A DNA stretch of 5,139 bases from Dehalococcoidia bacterium (GCA_030613665.1 JAUWLN010000120.1:1-5139); one strand, 5' to 3'; counted from the stretch's first letter, positions 1-5,139 are shown. The notes: a model not told the origin generated them from the letters alone. Numbers and translations are program-made.

Positions 1-178
1 CCGGTAAGTAGTACTCTCCTTTTTCAAAAAGCTCACCGACCTGCCGGAGGCCGGGAATCAGTCCCGTATTCAAGATATCAGCGACCGGGATATTGCTCGC
101 GATGGCTTTTTTCGTCAGCCCTTCGGCAACATCAATATCGCCAGCGACCACTGCCCGACTCAGCTCTTCCAGATTCAC
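1..178 (-). CDS. Corrinoid (B12-binding) methyl-carrier protein, N-terminal part, cut by window edge
   Basis: Reading from a GTG at 178 toward the left edge gives 59 complete codons with no stop, starting MNLEELSRAVVAGD and ending EKGEYYLP. The pattern of a short helix, then V-A-G-D, then K-K-A-I, I-P-G-L, V-G-E-L-F and E-K-G-E-Y-Y-L-P is the helical cap domain that precedes the B12-binding Rossmann domain in MtbC/MttC/MtmC-type corrinoid proteins. In that family these proteins carry a methyl group on cobalamin between a substrate-specific methyltransferase and a second methyltransferase, in the cytoplasm. The DxHxxG cobalamin-binding motif would lie outside the window, so it cannot be checked. 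The start is supported by AAAGGAG at 186-192, 7 bases upstream; a GTG at 186 runs straight into a stop. It is the third gene of an operon, 16 bases after the LDH2-type dehydrogenase. Family assignment is fairly firm; the methyl donor is unknown. Confidence 0.82.
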   Translation of the reverse strand, partial: MNLEELSRAVVAGDIDVAEGLTKKAIASNIPVADILNTGLIPGLRQVGELFEKGEYYLP

Positions 179-194
179 CGCGTCACTCCTTTCC

Positions 195-1298
195 CTAGAG
201 TCCCGATGGCAGTTTGACGCCAAACCGCTCAGCAACGCCTCTCAGGTTACGGATAGTGCCCTCAGGGAGCGGAATTCCATTCTTTATGCGGTCGTCATAC
301 GTCTTTTCCTCTGGTTCACCCGGAACCAGAATCTCTTTAAACCCTTCTGCCTTGGGCAGTGCCTTTATGCCGTCGATGAGGTTATCAATATGCTTTTTGT
401 AGCTCTCCACATCGGTGAACTGCCCGATATCTATGGCAGCGACCACGCTGTTCTGGATGGGCCGTGGCACGTGGTCCGGATGCGCGCCTTTAGTTCCCTC
501 CTGCTTCGATGGCTGAGACTCCACCTTCTTCGCCATCAGTATCGGCTCAAGCAGCGGGTTCCCGATAATGACGCTGGAGATACACTCAAACAGAAGTGCC
601 AGGCCGGAGCCCTTTGGCCCGCCTACTGGCCGGAAGATAACCGCCTGAATGGGGTCGGTGGTGGGATTACCCTCCTTGTCCAGCGCCCAGCTATCCGGTA
701 TGGGAATGCCTTTTTCCACCGCCAGCCAGATTTTACCCCGCGCCGCCATGCTCGTCGCCCTATCGAGGAACAATACCCGCTGTTTCTGCGACGGCACGGC
801 GATGGTTTTCGGGCTGTTGGATACGCCGGCGGCTTTGGCGCCGAAAGGAGCCATATTGGGCGGGCTGCAGACAAAGACGATGCCGGCCATATCATTCTTC
901 GATGCCATCTGTGCATAGTAGCCCATGGCACCCTGATGGGTGTGATTGCAGATAAATCCCCAGCCAATGCCCGTATTCCTGGCTTTCTCCATCACCTTGG
1001 TCATGGCAAAGACGGTGACCGCCGGCCCGAGGGCATGGTCAGATTCAATCACCACGGTTGCCGGCGTCTCCTTGACCCCCGTGATATTCGGACTGGGATT
1101 CATAATACCTTTGTCAACATTGCTCACGTACCAAGGAATGCGCAGCACGCCGTGGGAGTCAACCCCCCGCAGATTCGCCCAGAGCAGCACATCGGCTTCA
1201 ATGGCGGCATCCTCAGGCGACATGCCCACCCTCACGAACACTTCCTCGGTGAACTCACGCAACGACTTCGCGGTTACTTTCACTTCGCTCTGCGTCAT
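195..1298 (-). CDS. LDH2/malate dehydrogenase-type 2-hydroxyacid oxidoreductase
   Basis: A 367-residue protein, normal length for the LDH2/MDH2 (ureidoglycolate/malate/sulfolactate dehydrogenase) family, which interconverts 2-hydroxy acids and 2-oxo acids with NAD(P)H and is unrelated to classical lactate dehydrogenase. Visible landmarks: RGVDSHGVLRIPWY at 44-57, whose H49, R53 and Y57 match the family's catalytic SHGxxRxxxY; CNHTHQGAMGYYA at 118-130, where H121 aligns with the second conserved His; NSPKTIAVPS at 161-170; LDRATSMAARGKI at 178-190; IPIPDSWALDKEGNPTTDP at 198-216; and GGPKGSGLALLFE at 226-238 (usually GGxKGxGLA). No signal peptide or membrane segment, so cytoplasmic. The ATG is preceded by AAAGGAGG at 1303-1310 with a short 4-base spacer. 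It is the middle gene of the operon, 15 bases after the SDR gene. Substrate and cofactor are not predictable; malate, lactate, sulfolactate and sugar-acid enzymes share this fold. Confidence 0.92.
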   Translation of the reverse strand: MTQSEVKVTAKSLREFTEEVFVRVGMSPEDAAIEADVLLWANLRGVDSHGVLRIPWYVSNVDKGIMNPSPNITGVKETPATVVIESDHALGPAVTVFAMTKVMEKARNTGIGWGFICNHTHQGAMGYYAQMASKNDMAGIVFVCSPPNMAPFGAKAAGVSNSPKTIAVPSQKQRVLFLDRATSMAARGKIWLAVEKGIPIPDSWALDKEGNPTTDPIQAVIFRPVGGPKGSGLALLFECISSVIIGNPLLEPILMAKKVESQPSKQEGTKGAHPDHVPRPIQNSVVAAIDIGQFTDVESYKKHIDNLIDGIKALPKAEGFKEILVPGEPEEKTYDDRIKNGIPLPEGTIRNLRGVAERFGVKLPSGL

Positions 1299-1313
1299 AA
1301 TCCCTCCTTTGGG

Positions 1314-2105
1314 TTATCCTTTATGCTCCTGAATGATATTTCCGCCGTCAATGACGATTTCCGCGCCGGTGATGTACTTTGATTTATCCGAGGCCAGAAA
1401 CACCGCCAGGTCTCCCATCTCCTCAATAGTGCCCAGCCTGCCCAGCGGGATTTCCTTCCCGACATGCTTTGCGTACTCATCATCCGAGCTCCAGCCCCGC
1501 TTCCCAGCCACGCTGCGAAACATCGGCGTGTCAAATGAGCCGGGACAGATGGCGTTCACATTGACGCCGTATTCCGCCACTTCCAGCGCCAGCGTTCGCG
1601 TAAACCCCGACACGGCCCCTTTTGACGCGGCGTAAGCTGTCAGTCCCTTTCCTGAGACCATCGGCCCGGTAACCGATGATATATTGATTACCTTCCCATA
1701 TCGCTGCTTGAGCATGTGCGGCATCACCGCCCGGGTGCAGTTCCAGACCCCTTTTATATTCACGTCAATAACGCTGTCCCTGACGTCATCAGGCATCTCT
1801 ACAAAGAGCATCGATGGGGCGACTGCCGCGTTGTTCACCAGGATATCCACCCGCCCGAACTCGCTGACCACCTGTGCCACCGCCTGGTTCACCTGCGCCA
1901 CATCGGCGACATCCACCGGAAAGGCTACAGCCTCCTGTCCCATTTTTTTGAGGGCGGCAGAATGTTCCTGAAGACGCCGGGCATCACGACTGAACATCGC
2001 TACCACAGCTCCTTCCCCGGCAAAAGCCCTGGTAATCCCCTCCCCCAGCCCCCTCGAGGCCCCGGTGACGATGACAACTCTACCTTTTAATAACAATATG
2101 CTCAT
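1314..2105 (-). CDS. Short-chain dehydrogenase/reductase (SDR), FabG/UcpA-like
   Basis: A 263-residue classical SDR. It shows the nucleotide-binding TGASRGLG at 14-21, the structural NNAA at 91-94, and catalytic N116 (DVNIKG), S144, Y158 and K162 (YAASK). The post-catalytic VNAICPGSFDTPM lies at 183-195 and the C-terminal ITGAEIVIDGG at 245-255. R40 just after the second beta strand, together with R18 in the glycine loop, suggests preference for NADP(H); that is an inference. The enzyme would oxidise or reduce a hydroxyl/carbonyl group in the cytoplasm. The family is too broad to name a substrate, though the C-terminal VIDGGNIIQE resembles UcpA-like proteins. The ATG at 2105 is chosen because TGAGGA (2111-2116) sits 5 bases upstream and MSILLLKGRVVIVTG is a typical SDR N-terminus; a longer version from a TTG at 2150 lacks a ribosome-binding site. 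First gene of the operon, expressed from the divergent control region. Confidence 0.93.
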   Translation of the reverse strand: MSILLLKGRVVIVTGASRGLGEGITRAFAGEGAVVAMFSRDARRLQEHSAALKKMGQEAVAFPVDVADVAQVNQAVAQVVSEFGRVDILVNNAAVAPSMLFVEMPDDVRDSVIDVNIKGVWNCTRAVMPHMLKQRYGKVINISSVTGPMVSGKGLTAYAASKGAVSGFTRTLALEVAEYGVNVNAICPGSFDTPMFRSVAGKRGWSSDDEYAKHVGKEIPLGRLGTIEEMGDLAVFLASDKSKYITGAEIVIDGGNIIQEHKG

Positions 2106-2161
2106 GATTATCCTCACTAGTTCGAATAAGAATAGCCGGACAACGGGCAACGCCCATTCGC

Positions 2162-2190
2162 ATTATAGCAAAATTTACTAATCGATTAAA
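2162..2190 (-). promoter_or_regulatory. Predicted sigma70-type promoter of the SDR-LDH2-corrinoid operon
   Basis: On the minus strand a perfect TATAAT (2162-2167) is preceded by TGC, forming the extended -10 element TGCTATAAT. Seventeen bases upstream is TTTAAT (2185-2190), a weak -35 match (3 of 6). The transcript would start near 2155, giving a leader of about 50 bases. The consensus -10 and its place in a short AT-rich divergent gap make it credible; the start site is not measured. Confidence 0.65.
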
Positions 2191-2204
2191 AGATGTGCTA
2201 TGAT
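2174..2204 (+). promoter_or_regulatory. Predicted promoter of the amidohydrolase gene
   Basis: TATGAT at 2199-2204 matches the -10 consensus at 5 of 6 positions and is preceded by TG plus one base (TGCTATGAT), an extended -10. TTTACT at 2174-2179 is the best -35 candidate (4 of 6), at a long 19-base spacing that an extended -10 may tolerate. The transcript would start around 2211, about 20 bases before the ATG. It overlaps the opposing SDR promoter, so polymerase could probably not occupy both at once. Confidence 0.5.
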
Positions 2205-2230
2205 ATACCGCGAATGAAAGGAGACATGCT

Positions 2231-3394
2231 ATGTATGACGTATTGATAAAGGGCGGGAGAGTTATTGACCCGGCACAGAATTTAGACGGTGCTCTTGATG
2301 TCGCCATAAACGGAGACAGGATTGCCGCCGTCAGCAGGGACATATCCACGCAGGAAGGCAAGCAGGTAATCGATGCTAAAGGCAAAATCGTTACTCCGGG
2401 GCTCATTGATATTCATGTCCACTGCTTCGACAGCGTAATGAAGATTGCCCTTGAGCCTGATGTCGCCGGGGTGAAACACGCGGTGACCACGGTGGTGGAC
2501 GGGGGCAGTGCCGGCGAAGCGACCTTTAACGTCTTCCCCAAATACATCCTGCCGAACGCTAAAACGAGCGTCTTCTGCTTCCTCCACCTGTGCTCTCTCG
2601 GCCTGATTCCTGAGCCAGAATTGAGGGGCTGGGAAGAGGTTAACCTTGACGGCATGGCCGCCACTATAGAAGCTAATAAGACTATCATCAAGGGGGTCAA
2701 GCTGCGCCTGGTCGGCAAGCTCGTCGCCAGCGCCGGCATAGAAGTTGTCAAAGCGGCCAAGAAAATCGCCGGGCAGTTCGGCCTGCCGATTATGATTCAC
2801 ATCGGCGACATAGATAAACAGGTGCCAGCGTCGCTAACTCCCGAATGTCTTAACGCGATGGAAGCCGGTGATATTGTCGCCCACATGTATTCCGGCAACC
2901 AGGGCGGTGCCTTGCGCCCGGACGGCACGGTACTGCCGGAATTAAAGGCTGCCATGGAGCGCAGTGTCATACTGGACCCGGCCAACGGACGGAGCAATTT
3001 CTCCTTCGCCGTGGCGCGCAAATGCCTGGCGGAAGGTATATTGCCCACCGTCATCGGCACTGACCTCAACCACCGGTGCCTGAAAGACCGGACCTACAGC
3101 CTCCCCGTTAATATGTCGAGATTTATGGCACTGGGACTGGACCTGAATCAGGTGGTAGCTATGACCACCATAAATGCCGCGCGCGCAATTCGGGAAGAGG
3201 ACAGGCTTGGCAGCCTCAAGCCGGGCATGGCGGCAGACGTCTCCATTCTGGAACTCCAGTCCGGCGCCTGGACGCTTATCGATACGCCGGGAGAGACCAT
3301 AAAGATAGACCAACTCCTGATGCCGGTTACCGCCATAAAAAGCGGGGAGGCAACTCAGGCGGAGCCGGTAGCCCTACCGCCCAGGGCGAATTGA
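2231..3394 (+). CDS. Dihydroorotase-like metal-dependent amidohydrolase (amidohydrolase/deacetylase family)
   Basis: A 387-residue protein of the amidohydrolase superfamily. Its N-terminal strand block MYDVLIKGGRVIDP, with later ADVSILEL, forms the small beta-sandwich; the rest is the TIM barrel. All expected metal ligands are visible: H62 and H64 in IHVH, K157 in GVKLR (the lysine carboxylated to bridge two metals), H190 in MIHIGD, H218 in VAHMYSG, and D278 in GTDLNH as catalytic base. GLIDIHVH, GGSAGEATF (91-99) and NGRSNFSF (252-259) recall the group containing Atu3266 and EF_0837, whose characterised members hydrolyse acylated hydroxy acids or amino acids (for example acetyl-(R)-mandelate). 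I infer cytoplasmic hydrolysis of an ester or amide; the substrate is unknown. The ATG follows AAAGGAG (2217-2223) by 7 bases. It is divergent from the SDR operon, with an overlapping promoter. It could be misnamed dihydroorotase in databases, but a pyrimidine role is not supported by its neighbours. Confidence 0.9.
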   Translation: MYDVLIKGGRVIDPAQNLDGALDVAINGDRIAAVSRDISTQEGKQVIDAKGKIVTPGLIDIHVHCFDSVMKIALEPDVAGVKHAVTTVVDGGSAGEATFNVFPKYILPNAKTSVFCFLHLCSLGLIPEPELRGWEEVNLDGMAATIEANKTIIKGVKLRLVGKLVASAGIEVVKAAKKIAGQFGLPIMIHIGDIDKQVPASLTPECLNAMEAGDIVAHMYSGNQGGALRPDGTVLPELKAAMERSVILDPANGRSNFSFAVARKCLAEGILPTVIGTDLNHRCLKDRTYSLPVNMSRFMALGLDLNQVVAMTTINAARAIREEDRLGSLKPGMAADVSILELQSGAWTLIDTPGETIKIDQLLMPVTAIKSGEATQAEPVALPPRAN

Positions 3395-3427
3395 ACCAGC
3401 CTTACCAGTCTGCCCTGACAAAGCCGG

Positions 3428-3449
3428 CCGCTGAATACCGAATCAGCGG
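3428..3449. terminator. Stem-loop between convergent genes, possible bidirectional terminator
   Basis: CCGCTGA (3428-3434) and TCAGCGG (3443-3449) form a perfect 7-base-pair stem with an 8-base loop. It lies 33 bases after the amidohydrolase stop, and one arm includes the last codon and stop of the aldo/keto reductase. Neither side is followed by a clear T-tract: only TTT appears about 10 bases on in the minus direction and nothing in the plus. It may act as a weak or Rho-assisted terminator or a 3'-end stabiliser. Confidence 0.35.
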
Positions 3450-4438
3450 TAGAGCTGCTGCGACCCATAGGCAAATCTGGGCGGCCTGAGCTGGTGCCAC
3501 ACCTCATCGCAGGCGCTTAATTCTTCATCGGTCAGGGTCAAATCCACCGCGCCGATATTTTCCTCCATCTGCTTAATCGAGGTGGCGCCGCAGATGACGG
3601 AGGTAATCGCCTTATTATTCAGTATCCAGGCAAGGGCAAACTGGGGCATGCTCCGCCCGTGTTTCTCGGTGATTTCCTTGATACGGGCGACCGCCTCGAA
3701 ATCGCTGTCCCGCCAGTAGCGGCTGCTGTACATCGTACCCATCATTTTATTGCCGAACCGCGAACCTTCGGGCGGAGGCTTGTTCGGATCATGCTTGCCG
3801 GTAAGCAACCCGCCGGCGAGCGGATTATAGACACACACGCCGACCCCCTCGTTGGCACAAAACTCCAGCATCTCGTCCTCGATATCCCTGGTTATCAGGC
3901 TGTATGGCGGCTGCGCGCAGTCATATCGCGCCAGATTACGAACGTCACTCACCCAGAGTGCTTTGCAGAGCTGCCAGACAAGGTAGTTGGAACAAGCGAT
4001 ATAGCGCACCTTCCCCTGATGAACCAGGTCATCCAGCGCGCGCAGTGTCTCATCGATAGGCGTGGCATGGTCCCATCGGTGGGTGTAGAAGATATCAATA
4101 TAGTCCGTCCCCAGCCGGCGCAGACTGCCTTCCACGCCATCCATAATGTGCCGCCGCGATGTGCCGATATCGTTCACCGTCGGACCTGACTTCCAGCCGC
4201 CCACCTTGGTGGCCAGCACCACATCATGCCGCACTCCCTTGAGCGCTTTGCCCACGATTTCCTCGGTCAGACCATTGACATACTGGTCGGCAGTATCGAC
4301 AAAGTTAATGCCGGCATCCAGCGCCCACTTCATCAGCCTGGCGGCTTCCGCTTCATCTATCTGATTGCCATAGGTCATCGTGCCCAGGCAGATTTCGGAT
4401 ACCATCAGTCCGGTCCGGCCCATTCTCCGGTATTTCAT
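3443..4438 (-). CDS. Aldo/keto reductase
   Basis: A 331-residue (beta/alpha)8-barrel NADPH-dependent oxidoreductase of the bacterial YhdN/YajO/Tas-like branch, reducing an aldehyde or ketone in the cytoplasm. The catalytic tetrad is intact: D48 (NFVDTADQY), Y53, K78 (LATKVG) and H120 (IFYTHRWD). Also seen are the N-terminal MKYRRMGRTGLMVSEICLGT, GKVRYIACSNY at 142-152, YNPLAGGLLTGK at 204-215, and the cofactor-binding C-terminal segment ICGATSIKQMEENI at 282-295. The ATG at 4438 is chosen because AGGGAGG (4447-4453) lies 8 bases upstream and MKYRRMGRTGL is the family's usual start; the ATG at 4444 is too close to this site and a GTG at 4459 lies upstream of it. It converges on the amidohydrolase, 48 bases stop to stop, and diverges from the alpha/beta hydrolase. 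Not in the SDR operon, so a shared pathway is unproven. Substrate unknown. Confidence 0.93.
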   Translation of the reverse strand: MKYRRMGRTGLMVSEICLGTMTYGNQIDEAEAARLMKWALDAGINFVDTADQYVNGLTEEIVGKALKGVRHDVVLATKVGGWKSGPTVNDIGTSRRHIMDGVEGSLRRLGTDYIDIFYTHRWDHATPIDETLRALDDLVHQGKVRYIACSNYLVWQLCKALWVSDVRNLARYDCAQPPYSLITRDIEDEMLEFCANEGVGVCVYNPLAGGLLTGKHDPNKPPPEGSRFGNKMMGTMYSSRYWRDSDFEAVARIKEITEKHGRSMPQFALAWILNNKAITSVICGATSIKQMEENIGAVDLTLTDEELSACDEVWHQLRPPRFAYGSQQLYR

Positions 4439-4446
4439 AGCCATTT

Positions 4447-4453
4447 CCTCCCT
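4447..4453 (-). promoter_or_regulatory. Ribosome-binding site deciding the aldo/keto reductase start
   Basis: AGGGAGG on the minus strand lies 8 bases before the ATG at 4438 but only 2 bases before the ATG at 4444, and it falls inside the coding region if the GTG at 4459 is used. It therefore favours 4438. Confidence 0.7.
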
Positions 4454-4470
4454 TTTCACACCTGTATTCT

Positions 4471-4487
4471 GTGCTCCATTTTAGCAC
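4471..4487. repeat. Short inverted repeat over the aldo/keto reductase -10 element
   Basis: GTGCT and AGCAC flank a 7-base AT-rich centre, a perfect 5-base dyad covering the -10 hexamer and the predicted transcript start. Its place would suit a repressor site, but a dyad this short can arise by chance. Confidence 0.3.
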
Positions 4488-4506
4488 CAATTTAGTCCCG
4501 CAACAA
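4478..4506 (-). promoter_or_regulatory. Predicted promoter of the aldo/keto reductase gene
   Basis: On the minus strand TAAAAT (4478-4483) with TG one base upstream gives the extended -10 TGCTAAAAT. TTGTTG (4501-4506) lies exactly 17 bases upstream as a partial -35. The transcript would start near 4471 with a leader of about 33 bases. The -10 is embedded in an inverted repeat, GTGCT (4471-4475) and AGCAC (4483-4487), which could be an operator. Confidence 0.55.
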
Positions 4507-4530
4507 AATCTTTATTGATTCCCCATACAA

Positions 4531-4559
4531 TTGACAACGAAAGGTTGAAGCGATAAGAT
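4531..4559 (+). promoter_or_regulatory. Predicted sigma70 promoter of the alpha/beta hydrolase gene
   Basis: A perfect TTGACA at 4531-4536 is followed after exactly 17 bases by TAAGAT (4554-4559, 4 of 6). The start would be near 4566, leaving a leader of about 50 bases before the GTG. It does not overlap the aldo/keto reductase promoter, whose -35 ends 24 bases away, so the two genes can be transcribed independently. Confidence 0.6.
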
Positions 4560-4605
4560 AACGAAAGCCGCGCATAGCTCCAGCTTCAAAATCAGCCGTT
4601 GCGCC

Positions 4606-4612
4606 GGGGAGG
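4606..4612 (+). promoter_or_regulatory. Ribosome-binding site deciding the alpha/beta hydrolase start
   Basis: GGGGAGG ends 5 bases before the GTG at 4618. The next in-frame ATG, at 4630, is 17 bases away, too far for this site, so the GTG is preferred. Confidence 0.7.
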
Positions 4613-4617
4613 ATATT

Positions 4618-5139
4618 GTGCCCAGAGCTATGGTGAACGGAGTTAATCTATACTACGAAGTTACCGGGGATGGCTTCCCTCTGGTGCTGAGCCACGAGTT
4701 CGCCGGAACGTGCCAGAGCTGGGAGTCCCAGGTGAGATTCTTCTCGCGTCGCTACCAGGTTATCACCTACAACCAGCGCGGTTTTCCTCCGTCGGACGTA
4801 CCGCAGAAAGCCTCCGGCTATTCACAGGACATACTCGTTGAGGACCTGTACCAGCTGCTGAGCTACCTCAGCATTAAACAGGCGTACGTGGGTGGCTGCT
4901 CCATGGGCGGCAATGTCGCCCTCAATTTCGGCATCGCCCACCCGGAAATGACCAGGGCACTGATTATCGTTGCCGGCGGCGCCGGCACTACCGGACGGGA
5001 TACGTTCGTGCCTTCTCTGGAAGAAACAGCACGGCAGCTCGAAGCTGGGGGATGGAAAGTGCTGGCCGAGCAGTATGCTCAAGGCCCAAACCGTATCCAG
5101 TACAAGCGGAAGGACCCGCGCGGCTGGCAGGATTTTGTC
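4618..5139 (+). CDS. Alpha/beta hydrolase, N-terminal part, cut by window edge
   Basis: An open frame of 174 codons runs from a GTG to the right edge without a stop; family members usually have about 250-300 residues, so roughly the first two thirds are present. MPRAMVNGVNLYYEVTG is a typical start. LVLSHEFAG at 22-30 occupies the oxyanion-loop position, YNQRGFPPSD at 51-60 matches the usual YDxRGxGxSD, and GCSMG at 93-97 is the nucleophile elbow with S95 as the likely nucleophile. The catalytic acid and histidine would lie outside the window. It probably hydrolyses an ester, lactone or C-C bond in the cytoplasm; substrate unknown. The oxyanion loop reads His-Glu rather than the common His-Gly, which from memory occurs in one subgroup of these hydrolases. 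It is divergent from the aldo/keto reductase and has its own consensus promoter. The start is set by GGGGAGG five bases upstream. Confidence 0.87.
   Translation, partial: MPRAMVNGVNLYYEVTGDGFPLVLSHEFAGTCQSWESQVRFFSRRYQVITYNQRGFPPSDVPQKASGYSQDILVEDLYQLLSYLSIKQAYVGGCSMGGNVALNFGIAHPEMTRALIIVAGGAGTTGRDTFVPSLEETARQLEAGGWKVLAEQYAQGPNRIQYKRKDPRGWQDFV

Larger units (their letters stand above)
2155..2216. promoter_or_regulatory. Nested inverted repeats, candidate operator
   Basis: Three inverted repeats share nearly the same centre. The core TAATCGATTA (2179-2188) is a perfect 10-base palindrome centred at 2183.5. ATAGCA (2165-2170) and TGCTAT (2196-2201) are centred at 2183 and form part of the two extended -10 elements. 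CATTCGC (2155-2161) and GCGAATG (2210-2216) are centred at 2185.5 and fall near the two predicted transcript starts. The core lies between the two -10 elements, where a dimeric regulator could control both genes. No regulator gene is in the window. Some of the symmetry may simply reflect two similar promoters facing apart. Confidence 0.4.
2106..2230. promoter_or_regulatory. Divergent intergenic control region between SDR operon and amidohydrolase
   Basis: These 125 bases separate two divergently transcribed units and hold no gene. The part nearest the SDR gene is its leader, with a small GGGC-GTT-GCCC stem (minus-strand reading of 2145-2155) close to the predicted transcript start. The central part, about 2162-2207, is markedly AT-rich and contains two overlapping promoters and nested inverted repeats, listed separately. 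The two ribosome-binding sites are TGAGGA at 2111-2116 (minus) and AAAGGAG at 2217-2223 (plus). Confidence 0.75.

Noticed and set aside
93..1382. A 429-codon open frame on the plus strand opposite the LDH2-type dehydrogenase
   Set aside because: It is fully antisense to a clear enzyme gene, its translation is rich in His/Arg with no recognisable domain, it has no convincing ribosome-binding site, and it runs through an operon junction. It is a shadow of the minus-strand coding frame.
2106..2150. Upstream TTG extension of the SDR gene by 15 residues
   Set aside because: No ribosome-binding site precedes the TTG, the added residues do not fit SDR N-termini, and TGAGGA sits properly before the ATG at 2105.
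2145..2155. GGGC-GTT-GCCC mini-hairpin in the SDR leader as a riboswitch or attenuator
   Set aside because: It has only four base pairs and no conserved aptamer feature; the roughly 50-base leader is too short for a cobalamin riboswitch.
2282..2800. A 172-codon minus-strand open frame inside the amidohydrolase gene, and similar shorter frames elsewhere
   Set aside because: All lie antisense or out of frame within genes with clear motifs, with no domain or start signals of their own.
4439..4459. Longer aldo/keto reductase start at GTG 4459 or ATG 4444
   Set aside because: The only strong Shine-Dalgarno site lies between the GTG and the ATGs, 8 bases from the ATG at 4438 and only 2 from 4444, and the family N-terminus begins at MKYRRMG.
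4545..4589. Inverted repeat TTGAAGC (4545-4551) and GCTTCAA (4583-4589)
   Set aside because: The arms are 31 bases apart and the first arm lies in the promoter spacer, so it would not be transcribed from the predicted start. No further pairing extends the arms; probably chance.

Overview
The window (5,139 bases, GC roughly in the mid-50s percent by eye) is a gene-dense bacterial chromosomal segment with six protein-coding genes. Four are complete and one is cut off at each edge. All look like small-molecule catabolic or redox enzymes. I see no rRNA, tRNA, CRISPR array, transposase or phage gene. Shine-Dalgarno sites are strong and promoters are sigma70-like, so this is a bacterium. A corrinoid (B12) methyl-carrier protein points to anaerobic or C1/methyl-group metabolism. 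The overall style recalls uncultured Chloroflexota (Dehalococcoidia-like) or other sediment anaerobes, but that placement is only an impression.

Layout. (1) Positions 1-2105, minus strand: a tight three-gene operon transcribed as short-chain dehydrogenase (SDR), then LDH2/malate-type 2-hydroxyacid dehydrogenase, then corrinoid protein (cut by the left edge). Gaps are 15 and 16 bases and each gene has its own ribosome-binding site. (2) Positions 2106-2230: a 125-base divergent control region with two overlapping promoters around a perfect 10-base palindrome and further nested inverted repeats. (3) Positions 2231-3394, plus strand: a metal-dependent amidohydrolase of the dihydroorotase-like acyl-hydrolase/deacetylase group with all expected metal ligands. 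(4) Positions 3395-3442: a short convergent gap with a stem-loop. (5) Positions 3443-4438, minus strand: an aldo/keto reductase with an intact catalytic tetrad. (6) Positions 4439-4617: a second divergent region with a promoter in each direction. (7) Positions 4618 to the right edge, plus strand: the first 174 codons of an alpha/beta hydrolase.

How the genes may work together (inference): the amidohydrolase could release an alpha-hydroxy or amino acid from an acylated precursor. The LDH2-type enzyme and the SDR could oxidise the hydroxyl groups, and the corrinoid protein could take a methyl group from a methylated or methoxylated substrate through a methyltransferase that would lie beyond the left edge. 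The shared divergent control region supports co-regulation of the amidohydrolase with the SDR-LDH2-corrinoid operon. The aldo/keto reductase and alpha/beta hydrolase form a separate divergent pair that may or may not belong to the same pathway. No substrate can be read from the sequence alone.
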